From NCBI GenBank assembly GCA_026400815.1, contig JAPLOI010000034.1:1-64000 (forward strand): DNA of 64,000 nt, read 5' to 3'. This document shows, piece by piece, positions 51,723 to 62,652 of this stretch. Within the stretch, counting starts at the first letter, position 1; every line of letters starts with the position of its first letter. Under the pieces are notes generated by a model. The model was given only the letters and a program-made list of their open reading frames with translations, did no database searches and was not told the origin of the DNA. Made by a program: the position numbers and the translations under genes. Source of the DNA: Alphaproteobacteria bacterium. GTDB taxonomy: Bacteria; Pseudomonadota; Alphaproteobacteria; Acetobacterales; Acetobacteraceae.

Positions 51723-52559
51723 ATGGAAACACCCTTCCTGAAGATGCACGGCGCCGGGAACGACTTCGTCGTGTTCGACGAACGCGCCCGCACGCTCGGC
51801 CTCACCCCCACCCGGGCCGCCGCCATCGCCAACCGCCGCACCGGAATCGGCTGCGACCAGTTCATCGTTATCGAACCCCCGCCGCCCGGCTCCAGCGCCG
51901 ATGCCTTCATGCGCATCCGCAACCCCGACGGCTCGGAGGCCGGCGCCTGCGGCAACGCCACACGCTGCGTCGTCTCCCTCCTTGCCGCCGAAACCGGCCG
52001 GCCGGAGATCACCATCCAAACCATCTCCGGCCTCCTCCCCAGCCGCCTCCTCCCGGATGGCCGCGTGCAGGTCGACATGGGCCCCGCCCGCCTCTCCTGG
52101 CAGGACGTGCCCCTGGCCCACGAGACCGACACCCTCCACCTCCCGCTGTCCCTGGGCCCGGTGGCAGACCCCGCTGCCTGCTCCATGGGCAACCCCCACG
52201 CCACCTTCTTCGTGCCAAACGTGATGGCCCTGCCCATCGAATCTCTCGGCCCCGCGCTGGAAACCGACCCACTCTTCCCCGCCCGCGCGAACATCGGCTT
52301 CGCGGAAATCCAATCCCCCACCCGCATCCGCCTGCGCGTCTGGGAACGCGCCGCCGGCCTCACCTTGGCCTGCGGCTCCGGCGCCTGCGCCACCATCGTC
52401 AATGCCGCCCGCCGCGGCCTCACCGGCCGCCGCGCCACCATCGAGGCCGATGGCGGCCTGCTCGACATGGAATGGCGCGAAGACGGCCACGTGCTGATGA
52501 CCGGCCCCGTCACCACCAGCTTCCACGGCACCATCAACCTCGCCGCCTACCCGGCATGA
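51723..52559 (+). CDS. dapF: Diaminopimelate epimerase
   Basis: A 278-residue enzyme that interconverts LL- and meso-diaminopimelate for lysine and peptidoglycan synthesis. The two catalytic cysteines are in [11 protein letters not shown] (Cys76) and [10 protein letters not shown] (about Cys217). The N-terminus [18 protein letters not shown] and GNPHATFFV are also typical. Its stop overlaps mtaB (ATGA). Confidence 0.97.
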   Translation: METPFLKMHGAGNDFVVFDERARTLGLTPTRAAAIANRRTGIGCDQFIVIEPPPPGSSADAFMRIRNPDGSEAGACGNATRCVVSLLAAETGRPEITIQTISGLLPSRLLPDGRVQVDMGPARLSWQDVPLAHETDTLHLPLSLGPVADPAACSMGNPHATFFVPNVMALPIESLGPALETDPLFPARANIGFAEIQSPTRIRLRVWERAAGLTLACGSGACATIVNAARRGLTGRRATIEADGGLLDMEWREDGHVLMTGPVTTSFHGTINLAAYPA

Positions 52560-53779
52560 GCGTCGACATCCTCACCTTCGGCTGCCGCCTCAACACCTAC
52601 GAATCCGAGGTGATGCGCGGCCACGCCCAGGCGCTGACCAACACCATCATCGTCAACACCTGCGCCGTCACCGCCGAAGCCGAGCGCCAGGCCCGCCAGG
52701 CCATTCGCCGCGCCCACCGCGAAAACCCAGGAGCCCAGATCGTCGTCACCGGCTGCGCCGCCCAGATCAACCCGGACTCCTGGGCCACCCTCCCCGGCGT
52801 CACCCGCGTGCTCGGCAACGAAGACAAGCTGAAGCCAGAATCCTGGCTCCCCGATGCCGGCAGCGCCGTGTCCGACATCATGGCCGCCCGCGAAACCGCC
52901 CCCCACCTGGTCACCGAATTCGCCGGCCGGGCGCGGGCCTTCGTGCAGGTCCAGCAGGGCTGCGACCACCGCTGCACCTTCTGCATCATCCCCTTCGGCC
53001 GCGGCCCCAACCGCTCCGTCCCCATCGGCGCCATCGCCGAACAGGTCCGCACCCTCGTCGCCTCCGGCTACCGCGAAATCGTCCTCACCGGCGTGGACAT
53101 CGCCAGCTACGGCCCAGACCTCCCCGGCCGCCCCACCCTCGGCCAGATGGCCCGCCGCCTCCTCGCCGCCGTCCCCGAGCTCCCCCGCCTGCGCCTCTCC
53201 TCCATCGACCCCGCCGCGATCGACGACGACCTCTGGCGCCTGATCGAAACCGAACCGCGCCTCATGCCCCATTTGCACCTCTCCATGCAGGCCGGCAGCG
53301 ACCTCATCCTCAAGCGCATGAAGCGCCGCCACCTGCGCCAGCAGGGCCTCGATGTCATCGCCCGCGCCCGTGCGCTGCGCCCCGGAATCGGCATCGGCGC
53401 CGACCTCATCGCCGGCTTCCCCACCGAGACAGACGAGCTCTTCGCCGAAACCCTCGCCTTCGTAGAGGAAGCCGCCATCCCCTTCGTCCACGTCTTCCCC
53501 TACAGCGAACGCCCCGGCACCCCCGCCGCCCGCATGCCCGCCGTGCCCGTCCCCCTCCGCCGCGAGCGCGCCGCCCGCCTGCGCGAAGCAGGCCAACAGG
53601 CCGCCACCACCTTCCTCGCCGCCCAGATCGGCCGCACCCTCACCGTGCTCGCCGAAACCGAAACCGGCGGCCACAGCGAACACTTCGCCCCCGTCAGAAT
53701 CGCCGCGACCCCAGGCCAACTCCTCCAGGCCCGCGTCACCGCCGCCACCCCCGACCACCTTCTCGCGGAACCTGCCTGA
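52556..53779 (+). CDS. mtaB: tRNA t6A37 methylthiotransferase (radical SAM)
   Basis: A 407-residue enzyme that converts t6A37 to ms2t6A37 in tRNA. Cys10, Cys36 and Cys67 bind the auxiliary cluster, and CDHRCTFC (Cys136, 140, 143) binds the radical-SAM cluster. The MtaB-style start ([17 protein letters not shown]) distinguishes it from MiaB and RimO. A C-terminal TRAM-like region ends in LLAEPA. Coupled to dapF; ftsY follows after 127 bases. Confidence 0.93.
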   Translation: MSVDILTFGCRLNTYESEVMRGHAQALTNTIIVNTCAVTAEAERQARQAIRRAHRENPGAQIVVTGCAAQINPDSWATLPGVTRVLGNEDKLKPESWLPDAGSAVSDIMAARETAPHLVTEFAGRARAFVQVQQGCDHRCTFCIIPFGRGPNRSVPIGAIAEQVRTLVASGYREIVLTGVDIASYGPDLPGRPTLGQMARRLLAAVPELPRLRLSSIDPAAIDDDLWRLIETEPRLMPHLHLSMQAGSDLILKRMKRRHLRQQGLDVIARARALRPGIGIGADLIAGFPTETDELFAETLAFVEEAAIPFVHVFPYSERPGTPAARMPAVPVPLRRERAARLREAGQQAATTFLAAQIGRTLTVLAETETGGHSEHFAPVRIAATPGQLLQARVTAATPDHLLAEPA

Positions 53780-53834
53780 TGTCCGGAACGCAGAACCCGA
53801 TCAACATGGAACCATCCGAGTGCCGGACATCAGG
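53775..53834. repeat. 12-bp perfect inverted repeat over the mtaB stop codon
   Basis: CCTGATGTCCGG (53775-53786) pairs perfectly with CCGGACATCAGG (53823-53834) across 36 bases. The left arm contains the mtaB stop. No T-run follows, so it is not a standard terminator; it may protect the transcript end or separate mtaB from ftsY. Confidence 0.7.
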
Positions 53835-53906
53835 CCCTTGGCTTGAGCGGCCTGCTGATCCGCTTCGTCCGTCCGAAGCCGGACGGCCTGCGCGGGCAGG
53901 ACGCTG

Positions 53907-54824
<918 letters not shown>

Positions 54825-54825
54825 G

Positions 54826-54945
54826 AAAGACTCTTCTTTTTGTGAACAAAAAGAAGCAAAAAAACTTCCTGAATGGCGCCGTGCCTCCCACTTAAAGATA
54901 CAAAAGTTTTTTGCTTCTTTTTTTCAAAAAAGAAGATTCTTCCTT
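54826..54945. repeat. Paired A/T-rich hairpin element
   Basis: The left palindrome at 54833-54856 nearly matches the copy at 10789. A facing palindrome lies at 54913-54935 (GCTTCTTTTTTTCAAAAAAG). The 55-base spacer has no clear G/C stem, unlike the copies at 8.0 and 62.7 kb. It starts one base after the ftsY stop. Confidence 0.75.
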
Positions 54946-54964
54946 CCTTCAGACGGACTCCCAA

Positions 54965-56110
54965 ATGACCGACACCCCTGCCTGGTCCCGCCGCACCCTT
55001 CTCGCCCAGGCCATGGGCCATGTGGATGAGGCCACACGCGCCGTCGTCCCCCCCATCCACCTCGCCACCACCTACATCCGCGACCCCGACAACGGCTACA
55101 GCTCCGGCTACATCTACGGCCGGCCAGACAACGCCACGATCCGGGAAGCCGAAACCATCATCGCCATGCTGGAGAACGCGGAAGCCGCGATGGTGCTGGG
55201 CTCCGGCATGTCGGCGGCCACCGCGGTGTTCCTGGCGCTGAAGCCCGGCGACCACATCCTGGCGTCCTCGGTGATGTATTGGGCCCTGCGCAACTGGCTG
55301 ATGAACGACGCCACCCACTGGGGCCTGAAGGTCGATGTGGTGGACACGTCGGATCTCGCCGCCGTGAAAGCCGCCATCCGCCCGGGCGAAACCAAGCTGA
55401 TCTGGCTCGAAACCCCGTCCAACCCGCTCTGGTCAATCACCGATATCCGCGCGGTGTCCGATCTCGCCCACAAGCACGGCGCCCGCGTCGCGGTGGACAG
55501 CACCGGCGCCAGCCCCATCCTCACCCGCCCGCTCGATTTCGGCGCCGATATCGTCATGCACTCGGCCACCAAATACCTGAACGGCCATTCCGATGTGATC
55601 GCCGGCGCGCTCGCCACCAACCAGGCCGATGATTTCTGGGCCCGCATCAAGCGCGTCCGCTCCACCCTGGGCCAGATCCTCGGCCCGCTGGAGGCCTACC
55701 TCCTGATCCGCGGCATGCGCACGCTGGATCTGCGCGTGCGCGCCGCCTGCGGCTCGGCCATGGAACTCGCCACCCGCCTGTCCAACCACGCCGCCATCAG
55801 CGAGGTCCTCTACCCCGGCCTGCCCACCCACCCCGGCCATGAACTGGCCAAGCGCCAGATGCAGGGCGGCTTCGGCGGCATGCTCTCCATCCGCATCCGC
55901 GCGGGTGAAGAAGCCGCCATCAAGGCCGCCGCCAACGTCGATCTCTGGAAGCGCGCCACCTCCCTGGGCGGCGTCGAAAGCCTCATCGAACACCGCGCCA
56001 CCATCGAAGGCGCCGGCTCCCCCTGCCCGCCCGACCTCCTGCGCCTCTCCACCGGCATCGAAGACGTCAACGACCTCTACACCGACCTCAACCGCGCCCT
56101 GCGCGCGTAG
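54965..56110 (+). CDS. PLP-dependent trans-sulfuration enzyme (cystathionine lyase/synthase family)
   Basis: A 381-residue Cys/Met metabolism enzyme. Family blocks: PPIHLATTYIRDPDNGYSSG, IYGRPDNATIREAE, VLGSGMSAATAVFLAL, IWLETPSNPLW, VDSTGASPILTRPLDFGADI, and the PLP lysine in HSATKYLNGHSD (about Lys203). The C-terminal GGVESLIEHRATIEG is typical. It could be a cystathionine beta-lyase, gamma-synthase or O-acyl-homoserine sulfhydrylase; sequence alone does not separate these. The ATG at 54965 is used because upstream codons lie in the hairpin element. Confidence 0.9.
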   Translation: MTDTPAWSRRTLLAQAMGHVDEATRAVVPPIHLATTYIRDPDNGYSSGYIYGRPDNATIREAETIIAMLENAEAAMVLGSGMSAATAVFLALKPGDHILASSVMYWALRNWLMNDATHWGLKVDVVDTSDLAAVKAAIRPGETKLIWLETPSNPLWSITDIRAVSDLAHKHGARVAVDSTGASPILTRPLDFGADIVMHSATKYLNGHSDVIAGALATNQADDFWARIKRVRSTLGQILGPLEAYLLIRGMRTLDLRVRAACGSAMELATRLSNHAAISEVLYPGLPTHPGHELAKRQMQGGFGGMLSIRIRAGEEAAIKAAANVDLWKRATSLGGVESLIEHRATIEGAGSPCPPDLLRLSTGIEDVNDLYTDLNRALRA

Positions 56111-56116
56111 TTGTCG

Positions 56117-56286
56117 AGAGAAAGCAAGAAAGCAAGCGGTCACAAAGACACTAAGACACAAAGAAGCAATCCAAGGAAGAGGACACCCTACCCGTAGGGC
56201 TTAACGCGAAGTGGTTCCGCCACCTTTCTGCCTTCTCCCTTGCCTTACTTCTTTGTGTCTTTGTGGCCACTTTCTTACTTTCTAGC
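56117..56286. repeat. 170-bp inverted-repeat element (full copy of the G/C palindrome family)
   Basis: The core at 56194-56222 (GTAGGGC, AACGCGAAG, GGTTCCGCCA) is flanked by two long arms. The left arm (aaagcaagaaagcaagcgg, cacaaagacac, acacaaagaagcaa) is the imperfect reverse complement of the right arm (ttacttctttgtgtctttgt, ggccactttcttactttct). The right arm and core are shared with 10841-10938. The layout resembles a miniature inverted-repeat element. Confidence 0.7.
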
Positions 56287-56382
56287 CCCACCCCCAGCGG
56301 TGGGAATGCCCCCCCCACACCCCCCCAAAAAAACCTCCCCCCACCCCTTGCATCGCTAACACATGTTAATTATATTCCCCTC

Positions 56383-56766
56383 ATGCACACCTCCTCTCCC
56401 ACCCTCCCGGCCCTCATCGCCGGCCTACGCACCGCCCTGGGGGCGGACGCCCGAGGTGTGTCCAATCTCCTCCTCGCCCTCCTCCTCCGTCTGCTCGCAA
56501 GCCTCGAACCCCTCGCCCGCATTTGGCACGCCACCACCACCACGCGCCAAGCCCCGTCCGAATACGACCAGGATGGCCGCCTGCGCTTCCACCTGCGCCT
56601 GCGCGATGCCCGCCGTGCCCGGATTCTGTCCCGCGGCTCCCGTGGCCGCCGCCGTATCCCCACCTGGCGCGCCCGCAACCGCGGCGCCCGCTCCCTCCCC
56701 AGCCGCGCCCAGCCCCCCGCGCGCCCCATCACCGCCCGCGCGCCACCCCACGTCCACCCCGCCTAA
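56383..56766 (+). CDS. Small Arg/Pro-rich hypothetical protein
   Basis: A 127-residue protein. The N-terminal half has a hydrophobic helix (LLLALLLRLLASLEPLARIW); the C-terminal half is very basic (RLRFHLRLRDARRARILSRG, RRRIPTWRARNRGARS). Theoretical charge is strongly positive. A decayed relative lies at 10981-11192, downstream of the same type of repeat. ATG at 56383 follows an A/T-rich stretch (acatgttaattatattcccc) that could hold a promoter. No family recognised. Confidence 0.5.
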   Translation: MHTSSPTLPALIAGLRTALGADARGVSNLLLALLLRLLASLEPLARIWHATTTTRQAPSEYDQDGRLRFHLRLRDARRARILSRGSRGRRRIPTWRARNRGARSLPSRAQPPARPITARAPPHVHPA

Positions 56767-56887
56767 CTCCAGCGCCAAACCCACCCCGCCAACCCATGCC
56801 CATTTTATTACGATATCAGAACTAATATCCCCAACTTGCCTCCAACCCGCCCCGCCGCCATCCTCCCCCCAACGGAGGAAACCAGCG

Positions 56888-57715
56888 ATGTCCATCCAAT
56901 ACACCCCCCTCTCCGGCGCCATCGGCGCCGAGATCCAAGGCATCGACCTCGCCCGCGCGACGGATGCCGAGATCGCGGAGATCCGCCAGATCTGGCTCGC
57001 CCACAACGTCGTCTTCTTCCGCGGCCAAACCCTGCCCCCGGCCGACTTCCTCGCCCTGGCCCGCCGCTTCGGCGAGCCCATCGAATACCCCTTCGTCAAG
57101 GGCATCGACGGCTTCGCGGAGATCATCCCCGTCCTCAAGCTGCCGCATGAAAAGGTGAACTTCGGCGGCATCTGGCACAGCGACACCACCTATCTGGAGC
57201 AGCCCCCGGCCGCCACGATGCTGGTCGCCCGCGAAATCCCTAGCCATGGCGGCGACACCCTCTTCGCCAACATGACCCTGGCCTACGAAACCCTGTCCCC
57301 CGGCATGAAGCAGCTGCTCGAAGGCCTGCGCTACATCTCCTCCTCCGCCAAGGCGGATGTCTCCCGCACGCGCGAAGACCGCATCAAGGACAGCAAGCGC
57401 GACGACGCCAAAACCCTCTATGAAGCCAGCCACCCCGTCGTCCGCACCCACCCGGAAACCGGCCGGAAGGCGCTCTACGTCAACGTCGCCCACGCGCTGC
57501 GCTTCGAGAACATGACGGTTGAGGAAAGCGCCCCCCTGCTGGACTATCTCTGCCAGCACGCCATCCGCCCGGAATACACCTGCCGCTTCCGCTGGACCCC
57601 GGGCGCGCTGGCCCTGTGGGACAATCGCTGCACCCTGCACAACCCGGTCAACGACTACCACGGCCAGCTGCGCTCCATGCACCGGATCACCCTGGCCGGC
57701 GACCGGCCAACCTGA
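56888..57715 (+). CDS. TauD/TfdA-family Fe(II)/2-oxoglutarate dioxygenase
   Basis: A 275-residue dioxygenase of standard TauD length. Iron ligands are IWHSDTTY (His97, Asp99) and LWDNRCTLHNP (His251); a 2-oxoglutarate-binding arginine is near RSMHRI. It begins IQYTPLSGAIGAEIQGIDLA, the usual opening. ACGGAGGAA precedes the ATG. The substrate is unknown; the GMC oxidoreductase that follows by 58 bases on the same strand may act in the same pathway. Distinct from the longer relative at 6919. Confidence 0.92.
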   Translation: MSIQYTPLSGAIGAEIQGIDLARATDAEIAEIRQIWLAHNVVFFRGQTLPPADFLALARRFGEPIEYPFVKGIDGFAEIIPVLKLPHEKVNFGGIWHSDTTYLEQPPAATMLVAREIPSHGGDTLFANMTLAYETLSPGMKQLLEGLRYISSSAKADVSRTREDRIKDSKRDDAKTLYEASHPVVRTHPETGRKALYVNVAHALRFENMTVEESAPLLDYLCQHAIRPEYTCRFRWTPGALALWDNRCTLHNPVNDYHGQLRSMHRITLAGDRPT

Positions 57716-57773
57716 TCCCTTGCAGCGCCCCCGCGCCGCGCGCAAAAGTCGTGGCACGTAGGGGAAACGACCA

Positions 57774-59381
57774 ATGAGCGAATTCGACTACATCGTGGTG
57801 GGTGCCGGCGCCGCCGGTTGCGTGCTGGCCAACCGCCTCAGCGCCAATGGCCGCCACAAGGTCGCCGTGCTGGAAGCCGGCGGGCCCGACCGCAACATCT
57901 TCATCAAGATCCCCGCGGGCTTCAACAAGACCGTCTACAACCCCAACCTCAACTGGGGCTACACCACCGCCCCCGGCCCCCATATCGACAACCGCCGCAT
58001 CGCCTATCCCCGCGGCAAGGTCCTCGGCGGCTCCGGCTCGATCAACGGCCATCTCTACGTCCGCGGCCAGGCGGCGGACTACGACATGTGGGCCCAGCTC
58101 GGCTGCCGCGGCTGGTCGTGGGATGACGTGCTGCCCTACTTCAAGCGCGCCGAAACCCGCGGCAATGGCGGCGGCGACCCCACCGTGCGCGGCAGCGACG
58201 GGCCCCTCAACATCCAGGACCAGCGCGACCCCCACCCGCTGTCGGATGCCTACATCGCCGCCAACGAGGCGCTCGGCCTCAGGCGCACGCCAGACTACAA
58301 CTCCGGCGACCAGGAAGGCACCTTCCTCTACCAGCAGATGATGAAGAACGGCCGCCGCTGGTCCCCGGCCGATGCCTATCTCCGCCCCGCCCTGGCCCGC
58401 CCCAACGTCACCCTGCTGCAGCACTGCATGGCCAGGCGCATCGTGTTCGAAGGCCGCCGCGCCACCGGCATCGCCGTCTCCATCAAGGGCGGGCCGGAAA
58501 CGATCCTGAAGGCCGGTAAGGATATCGTGCTCGCCGGCGGCAGCATCAACTCACCGCAACTGCTGCAGATCTCCGGCGTCGGCGACCCCGATTGGCTCGC
58601 CGATATCGGCGTTGCCGTCCACCACGCCCTGCCCGGCGTCGGCCGCAACTTCCGCGACCACTACGCCACCCGCGTCTCCGCCCGCGTGAAGGGCACCGGC
58701 TCGCTCAACGAACGCGCCCGCGGCATCCGCCTGGTGGGGGAGGTGCTGCGCTACGCCCTCACCCGCAAGGGCCTGCTCACCGCCAGCCCCAGCCACGCCG
58801 GCGGCTACATGAAAACCCGCGAAGGGCTGGAAACGCCCGACATGCAGCTCTACTTCGCGCCCGCCAGCTACGCCGCCGGCAACTATGGAACGTCAGACCT
58901 CGATCCCCTGCCGGGCATGACCCTGGGCTGCTCCCAGCTCCGCCCCGACAGCATCGGCCACCTCAAGGCCGTCTCGGCCGATCCGCTGGTGCATCCGGAG
59001 ATCCAGCCCAACTACCTCGCCACCCAGTCAGACCGCGATGCCCTGCTCGCCGCCATGAAATACCTGCGCAAGCTCCTGCAAACCCGCCCGCTGGCCGATT
59101 TCGTGGACCACGAGAACTTCCCCGGCAAGGATGTGGTGACCGATGCGGATTGGATGACCCACGCCCGCGCCACCGGCTCCACCACCTACCACCCGGTGGG
59201 CAGCTGCAAGCTGGGCACCGATCCGATGGCCGTGGTCGATCCCGCCACCATGAAGGTGCACGGCCTGGAAGGCCTGCGCGTGGCCGATGCCTCGCTGATG
59301 CCCACCATGGTCAGCGGCAACACCTACGCCGCGACGAACATGATCGCGGAGAAGGGCAGCGACCTGATCCTGGCTGGCTAA
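57774..59381 (+). CDS. GMC-family FAD oxidoreductase (choline dehydrogenase-like)
   Basis: A 535-residue flavoenzyme. The ADP-binding motif is DYIVVGAGAAGCVLANRL at the N-terminus. GMC signature 1 is in GKVLGGSGSINGHLYVRG; signature 2 is near LAGGSINSPQLLQISGVGD. The C-terminal active-site region is STTYHPVGSCKLG with VSGNTYAATNMIAEKG. It oxidises an alcohol to an aldehyde or ketone. The stop overlaps the convergent ATP12 gene by four bases. Substrate undetermined; choline and other alcohols are possible. Confidence 0.93.
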   Translation: MSEFDYIVVGAGAAGCVLANRLSANGRHKVAVLEAGGPDRNIFIKIPAGFNKTVYNPNLNWGYTTAPGPHIDNRRIAYPRGKVLGGSGSINGHLYVRGQAADYDMWAQLGCRGWSWDDVLPYFKRAETRGNGGGDPTVRGSDGPLNIQDQRDPHPLSDAYIAANEALGLRRTPDYNSGDQEGTFLYQQMMKNGRRWSPADAYLRPALARPNVTLLQHCMARRIVFEGRRATGIAVSIKGGPETILKAGKDIVLAGGSINSPQLLQISGVGDPDWLADIGVAVHHALPGVGRNFRDHYATRVSARVKGTGSLNERARGIRLVGEVLRYALTRKGLLTASPSHAGGYMKTREGLETPDMQLYFAPASYAAGNYGTSDLDPLPGMTLGCSQLRPDSIGHLKAVSADPLVHPEIQPNYLATQSDRDALLAAMKYLRKLLQTRPLADFVDHENFPGKDVVTDADWMTHARATGSTTYHPVGSCKLGTDPMAVVDPATMKVHGLEGLRVADASLMPTMVSGNTYAATNMIAEKGSDLILAG

Positions 59382-60082
59382 CGGCTCAGCGAAAGATACC
59401 GCGCCGCCAGCGCGATATCGCTGGCGACGCGCTCGCGCCGTTCCTGCGATTCCCACTCCACGCCCCACTGTTCCGCCTGGAACAGCTCGTCCAGCTGCGA
59501 TGCCACCGTCGCCCCGGCGGCATCCAGCACCCCCTCGGCCACCGCCAGCCCCAGCACCAGGCTGCCGGTAGAGGGAACGATGATCCCCAGCGCCGCCAGC
59601 GCCGAGACCGTCTGCGCCGCCACCGCCGCCGCCAATGCCGCCACCGCCGCAGCCGGCTGCGGCCGGTGCATCACCCCGGCCGTCACCTCCAGCGGGGCGC
59701 CATACCGCTCCGCCGCCCAGTCCAGCCAGGGATGCCACTCCGCCGCCTGCCGCGCCACCAGCGCCGCCGGATCCTCGGCGCGGTAGCACAGCAGGTCGCT
59801 CTCGGCATACTTGGCCAGTTCAAGCGCCACCGCCTCGGCATTCGGCGCCACGCGTTCCTGCGCCGTGCCGGCCAGCCGGGTCAGCGGCGTGTCGGCAAAG
59901 CTCATCTCGCCGCCCTTCTTGCCGCCCGCCGCCTGCCACTCCGCCGCGATCGCGTCGGCCAGGCCGGGCTGGCCCAGCAGCAACGGCGCCCCGCCGGGCA
60001 GGCGCATCGGCTTGCCGTCCAGCAGCACCTGCCACCGATCGCCCACCGGCTCGGCCGTGGCGTTGTCCCAGAACCGCTTCAT
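59378..60082 (-). CDS. ATP12-family F1-ATPase assembly chaperone
   Basis: A 234-residue protein. It begins KRFWDNATAEPVGDRWQVLL with DGKPMRLPGG, followed by AIAAEWQAAGG and PLTRLAGTAQERV. YAESDLLCYRAEDPAALVAR and WDWA-type WHPWLDWAAERYG are the ATP12 signature. It binds the F1 alpha subunit before assembly of ATP synthase. ATG at 60082 is ten bases after the upstream AsmA gene, so the two are probably cotranscribed. Confidence 0.92.
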   Translation of the reverse strand: MKRFWDNATAEPVGDRWQVLLDGKPMRLPGGAPLLLGQPGLADAIAAEWQAAGGKKGGEMSFADTPLTRLAGTAQERVAPNAEAVALELAKYAESDLLCYRAEDPAALVARQAAEWHPWLDWAAERYGAPLEVTAGVMHRPQPAAAVAALAAAVAAQTVSALAALGIIVPSTGSLVLGLAVAEGVLDAAGATVASQLDELFQAEQWGVEWESQERRERVASDIALAARYLSLSR

Positions 60083-60092
60083 CGCTTGGCTC

Positions 60093-62588
60093 CTATCTGC
60101 CCCGCGGCGGCGGGGCCACCAGGTCCGGCCGGGCATTGCGCCCCTGTGGCATCACCCCCACCCGCCCCGACCGCGCCTGTTCCAGCACCGTCGGGCAGGA
60201 ATCGGGCGCCACCGCCTCCGCCCGCGGCCGCGCCGGCTCCTGCGACTCCAACTCCATCCGCGGCACCCGGAAACTGCCCTCCAGCTTGGCAGGGACCGTC
60301 ACACCCTGCCCCGCCATCCGGATCGACGACCGCAGCCGCAGCGCCAGTTCCTCGGCCTTCAGGTCGATCGTGCCGTCGCCCTGGATCGTCACCCGCCCGC
60401 TTTCCAGCAGCAGCCCCGCCACCGTCACCTTGCCGCGCTCGGCATCCACCCGTGCCGCGAAGCAGCGCAGCCGCGCCAGCGTGCCAGCCAGGGTTGTCAG
60501 GTTCATCGGCACCCGCGCCGCCCCCATCACGCCAGACAGCGGATCCAGCAGCAGCCGGCTGTCGATGTTGCCTTCCACGATCGCCAGCCCCAGGCGTCCC
60601 GTGACGCTGTCGGCCATAGACCGGATCCAATCGCCCTCGGCACTGAGGTCGGCATCGATCTCCAGATCCCCGAACAGATTGTCCCGCCGTGTGGGGGAGG
60701 CCAGCAGCGGCTGCACCGGAATCCCGGGGATCGCCGCGCGCAGCCGCATCGGAATCTTCGCGTCGGAGGCATCGACCATCAGACGCACCGATGCCTGCCC
60801 ATTCGGCAAATCCGCCACCAGCGGATCCGCCACCAGCTTGCCGCCCTCCAGCACCACCCGCCCGGCCACGTTGCGCCACGTCGCCCCGGCGGCGACCAAC
60901 TCGCCCAGCGCCAGCGTCAGGTCGGCATCGGCCTGGCGCAGCGTGTCCAGGTGCAGGCGCCGGTTTGGGATCACCCGCGTATCGTCCCAGCCCTGCCGCC
61001 GGAACGGCGAGGGCCGGTCGGCCAGCTCAAGCGAACCGAACGCATCCGCCAGAACCTCGCCCAACTCATCCGCATCCAACTTCGTGCTGCGCAACGTGCC
61101 CGACAGCCCGGCCCGCGGGGACAAATGCAGCACGAAGTCGCCGCCGAGATCCCCGTGCGGGGTGACAATCGCCACGCTGCGCAACGCCACCCGCTCGGCA
61201 AAGCCACCGGCTGCGCCATCGGCCAGCCGCCCCTCCAGGGAAACATTGCGCAGCCGCGGCAGGCGCTGGCCGACCAGGGGGGAAAGCAGTTCCAGATCCG
61301 CCACCCGCGCGCTGACGGCCAGATCGAGCCCGCTGCGCTTGCCCGGCGCCGCCACGCCACCCTTGAGCGCCACCCGCGTGGCGCCGGCCTCGGCCTCGAT
61401 GTCGATCGGGAAGAACACCGACTCCCCGGCATTCTCCGGCAGGAAGGCGGAGATGCCGCCCAACGCGCCACGCAGCTTCACCGGCACGCCGTTCAACGTG
61501 CCCAGCACCTCGCCGCGCAGTGCCTGTTCCAGCTCGGGCATGGTGATATCGGCCGTATCCACCTTCAGCCCGGGCACCCAGGCGGTGAAATCGGAAGCGT
61601 CCATCTGAAGCCGTGCGCCCGAGATATCCGGAACGCTGCCTGTGCCATCGGCAATGCGGGCGGTGAGGGAGACGGTGCGCATGGCCGGCAGCCGGTACGG
61701 CAGCAGCCCGACCAGCGTGCTGGTATCGCCCACCCAGGCATCGACCTTCACGGCATAGCCGGAGAGCTCCAGCGGGCGCTGGATGCCGCCGGCCACCGTC
61801 AGCTTGGCGCCCTGCGATTCCAGCGCCACGCGCAGCGGCCAGGGCGTGGTGGCGGTGGTATCCAGCAGCCGGGGCAGCGGCCCCACCTGGCCGCTGGCGG
61901 CAATCCGCTGGGTGCCGTAGCCGAGATCGGCGGACAGCGACATCGATCCGCCGCCCTCGGCCTCCGTCAGCGTGATGCGGCGCAGGATCAGGTTGGTGGC
62001 CCGGCCGGCGCGGGCATCGGCCAGGGTGAGGCGGCCGTCCTTGAGGTTGAAGCTGCGCGGCAGGGCATGGGCCGGCCCCGCGGCTGGCTTGGTACCGGGC
62101 GGCGCGGGCGGGTTGCGCCAGTTCGGCACGCCGTCCGCGTCGATCGCCAAGTGGATCTCCGGGTCCACGATCACCAGGCGCTTGATGACGGTGCGGCCGG
62201 TGAGCAGGGAGGAGCGCGACAGCTCGGCCTCCAGCCGGCCGATGCGGGCCAGCGGTGGCCCGTCGAAGCCGGCGCGGGTGGGGATGACCACGTTCTCCAG
62301 CGCCACCGTGGCCTTGCCGACGGAATCGATCACCAGCGGGCCGGTGATCGTCACCTCCCGCCCGGTGGCCTGGCGCAGGGCGGCCTGGGCTTCCTCGCGC
62401 AGGGCCTCGGTATCGATCAGCAGGCGAATGAGCCCAATGCCCGCACCGGCAAGGAGGCTGATGCCCAGCACCGCGGCCAGGAGAAGGCGCAGCCAAGGCA
62501 AAGGCGGCGGCCGGCCCTCGCGCAGCTGGGCCAAGGGAAACGCGCCCTGCCCCGCCCGCTCGATCCTGATCCCGCTGCGCCCCGACAT
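60093..62588 (-). CDS. AsmA-family inner-membrane protein
   Basis: An 831-residue protein. One membrane helix lies at about residues 30-56 (PWLRLLLAAVLGISLLAGAG, LIRLLI). The periplasmic part shows the AsmA pattern: ALRQATGREVTITGPLVID, SVGKATVALENVVI, WRNPPAPPG, SFNLKDGRLTLADARAG, and repeated beta segments to the C-terminus, ending with the LRSSIRMAGQGV block and a Pro/Arg-rich tail. AsmA proteins are thought to shape outer-membrane lipid or protein transport. The gene follows a hairpin element and precedes the ATP12 gene. Confidence 0.88.
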   Translation of the reverse strand: MSGRSGIRIERAGQGAFPLAQLREGRPPPLPWLRLLLAAVLGISLLAGAGIGLIRLLIDTEALREEAQAALRQATGREVTITGPLVIDSVGKATVALENVVIPTRAGFDGPPLARIGRLEAELSRSSLLTGRTVIKRLVIVDPEIHLAIDADGVPNWRNPPAPPGTKPAAGPAHALPRSFNLKDGRLTLADARAGRATNLILRRITLTEAEGGGSMSLSADLGYGTQRIAASGQVGPLPRLLDTTATTPWPLRVALESQGAKLTVAGGIQRPLELSGYAVKVDAWVGDTSTLVGLLPYRLPAMRTVSLTARIADGTGSVPDISGARLQMDASDFTAWVPGLKVDTADITMPELEQALRGEVLGTLNGVPVKLRGALGGISAFLPENAGESVFFPIDIEAEAGATRVALKGGVAAPGKRSGLDLAVSARVADLELLSPLVGQRLPRLRNVSLEGRLADGAAGGFAERVALRSVAIVTPHGDLGGDFVLHLSPRAGLSGTLRSTKLDADELGEVLADAFGSLELADRPSPFRRQGWDDTRVIPNRRLHLDTLRQADADLTLALGELVAAGATWRNVAGRVVLEGGKLVADPLVADLPNGQASVRLMVDASDAKIPMRLRAAIPGIPVQPLLASPTRRDNLFGDLEIDADLSAEGDWIRSMADSVTGRLGLAIVEGNIDSRLLLDPLSGVMGAARVPMNLTTLAGTLARLRCFAARVDAERGKVTVAGLLLESGRVTIQGDGTIDLKAEELALRLRSSIRMAGQGVTVPAKLEGSFRVPRMELESQEPARPRAEAVAPDSCPTVLEQARSGRVGVMPQGRNARPDLVAPPPRGR

Positions 62589-62652
62589 GCCTGCTCCCGT
62601 TCGTTCCGGACTGTCCTAGCGCATGCGCCGAGGGGAGGGAAAGGGAAGGGAA

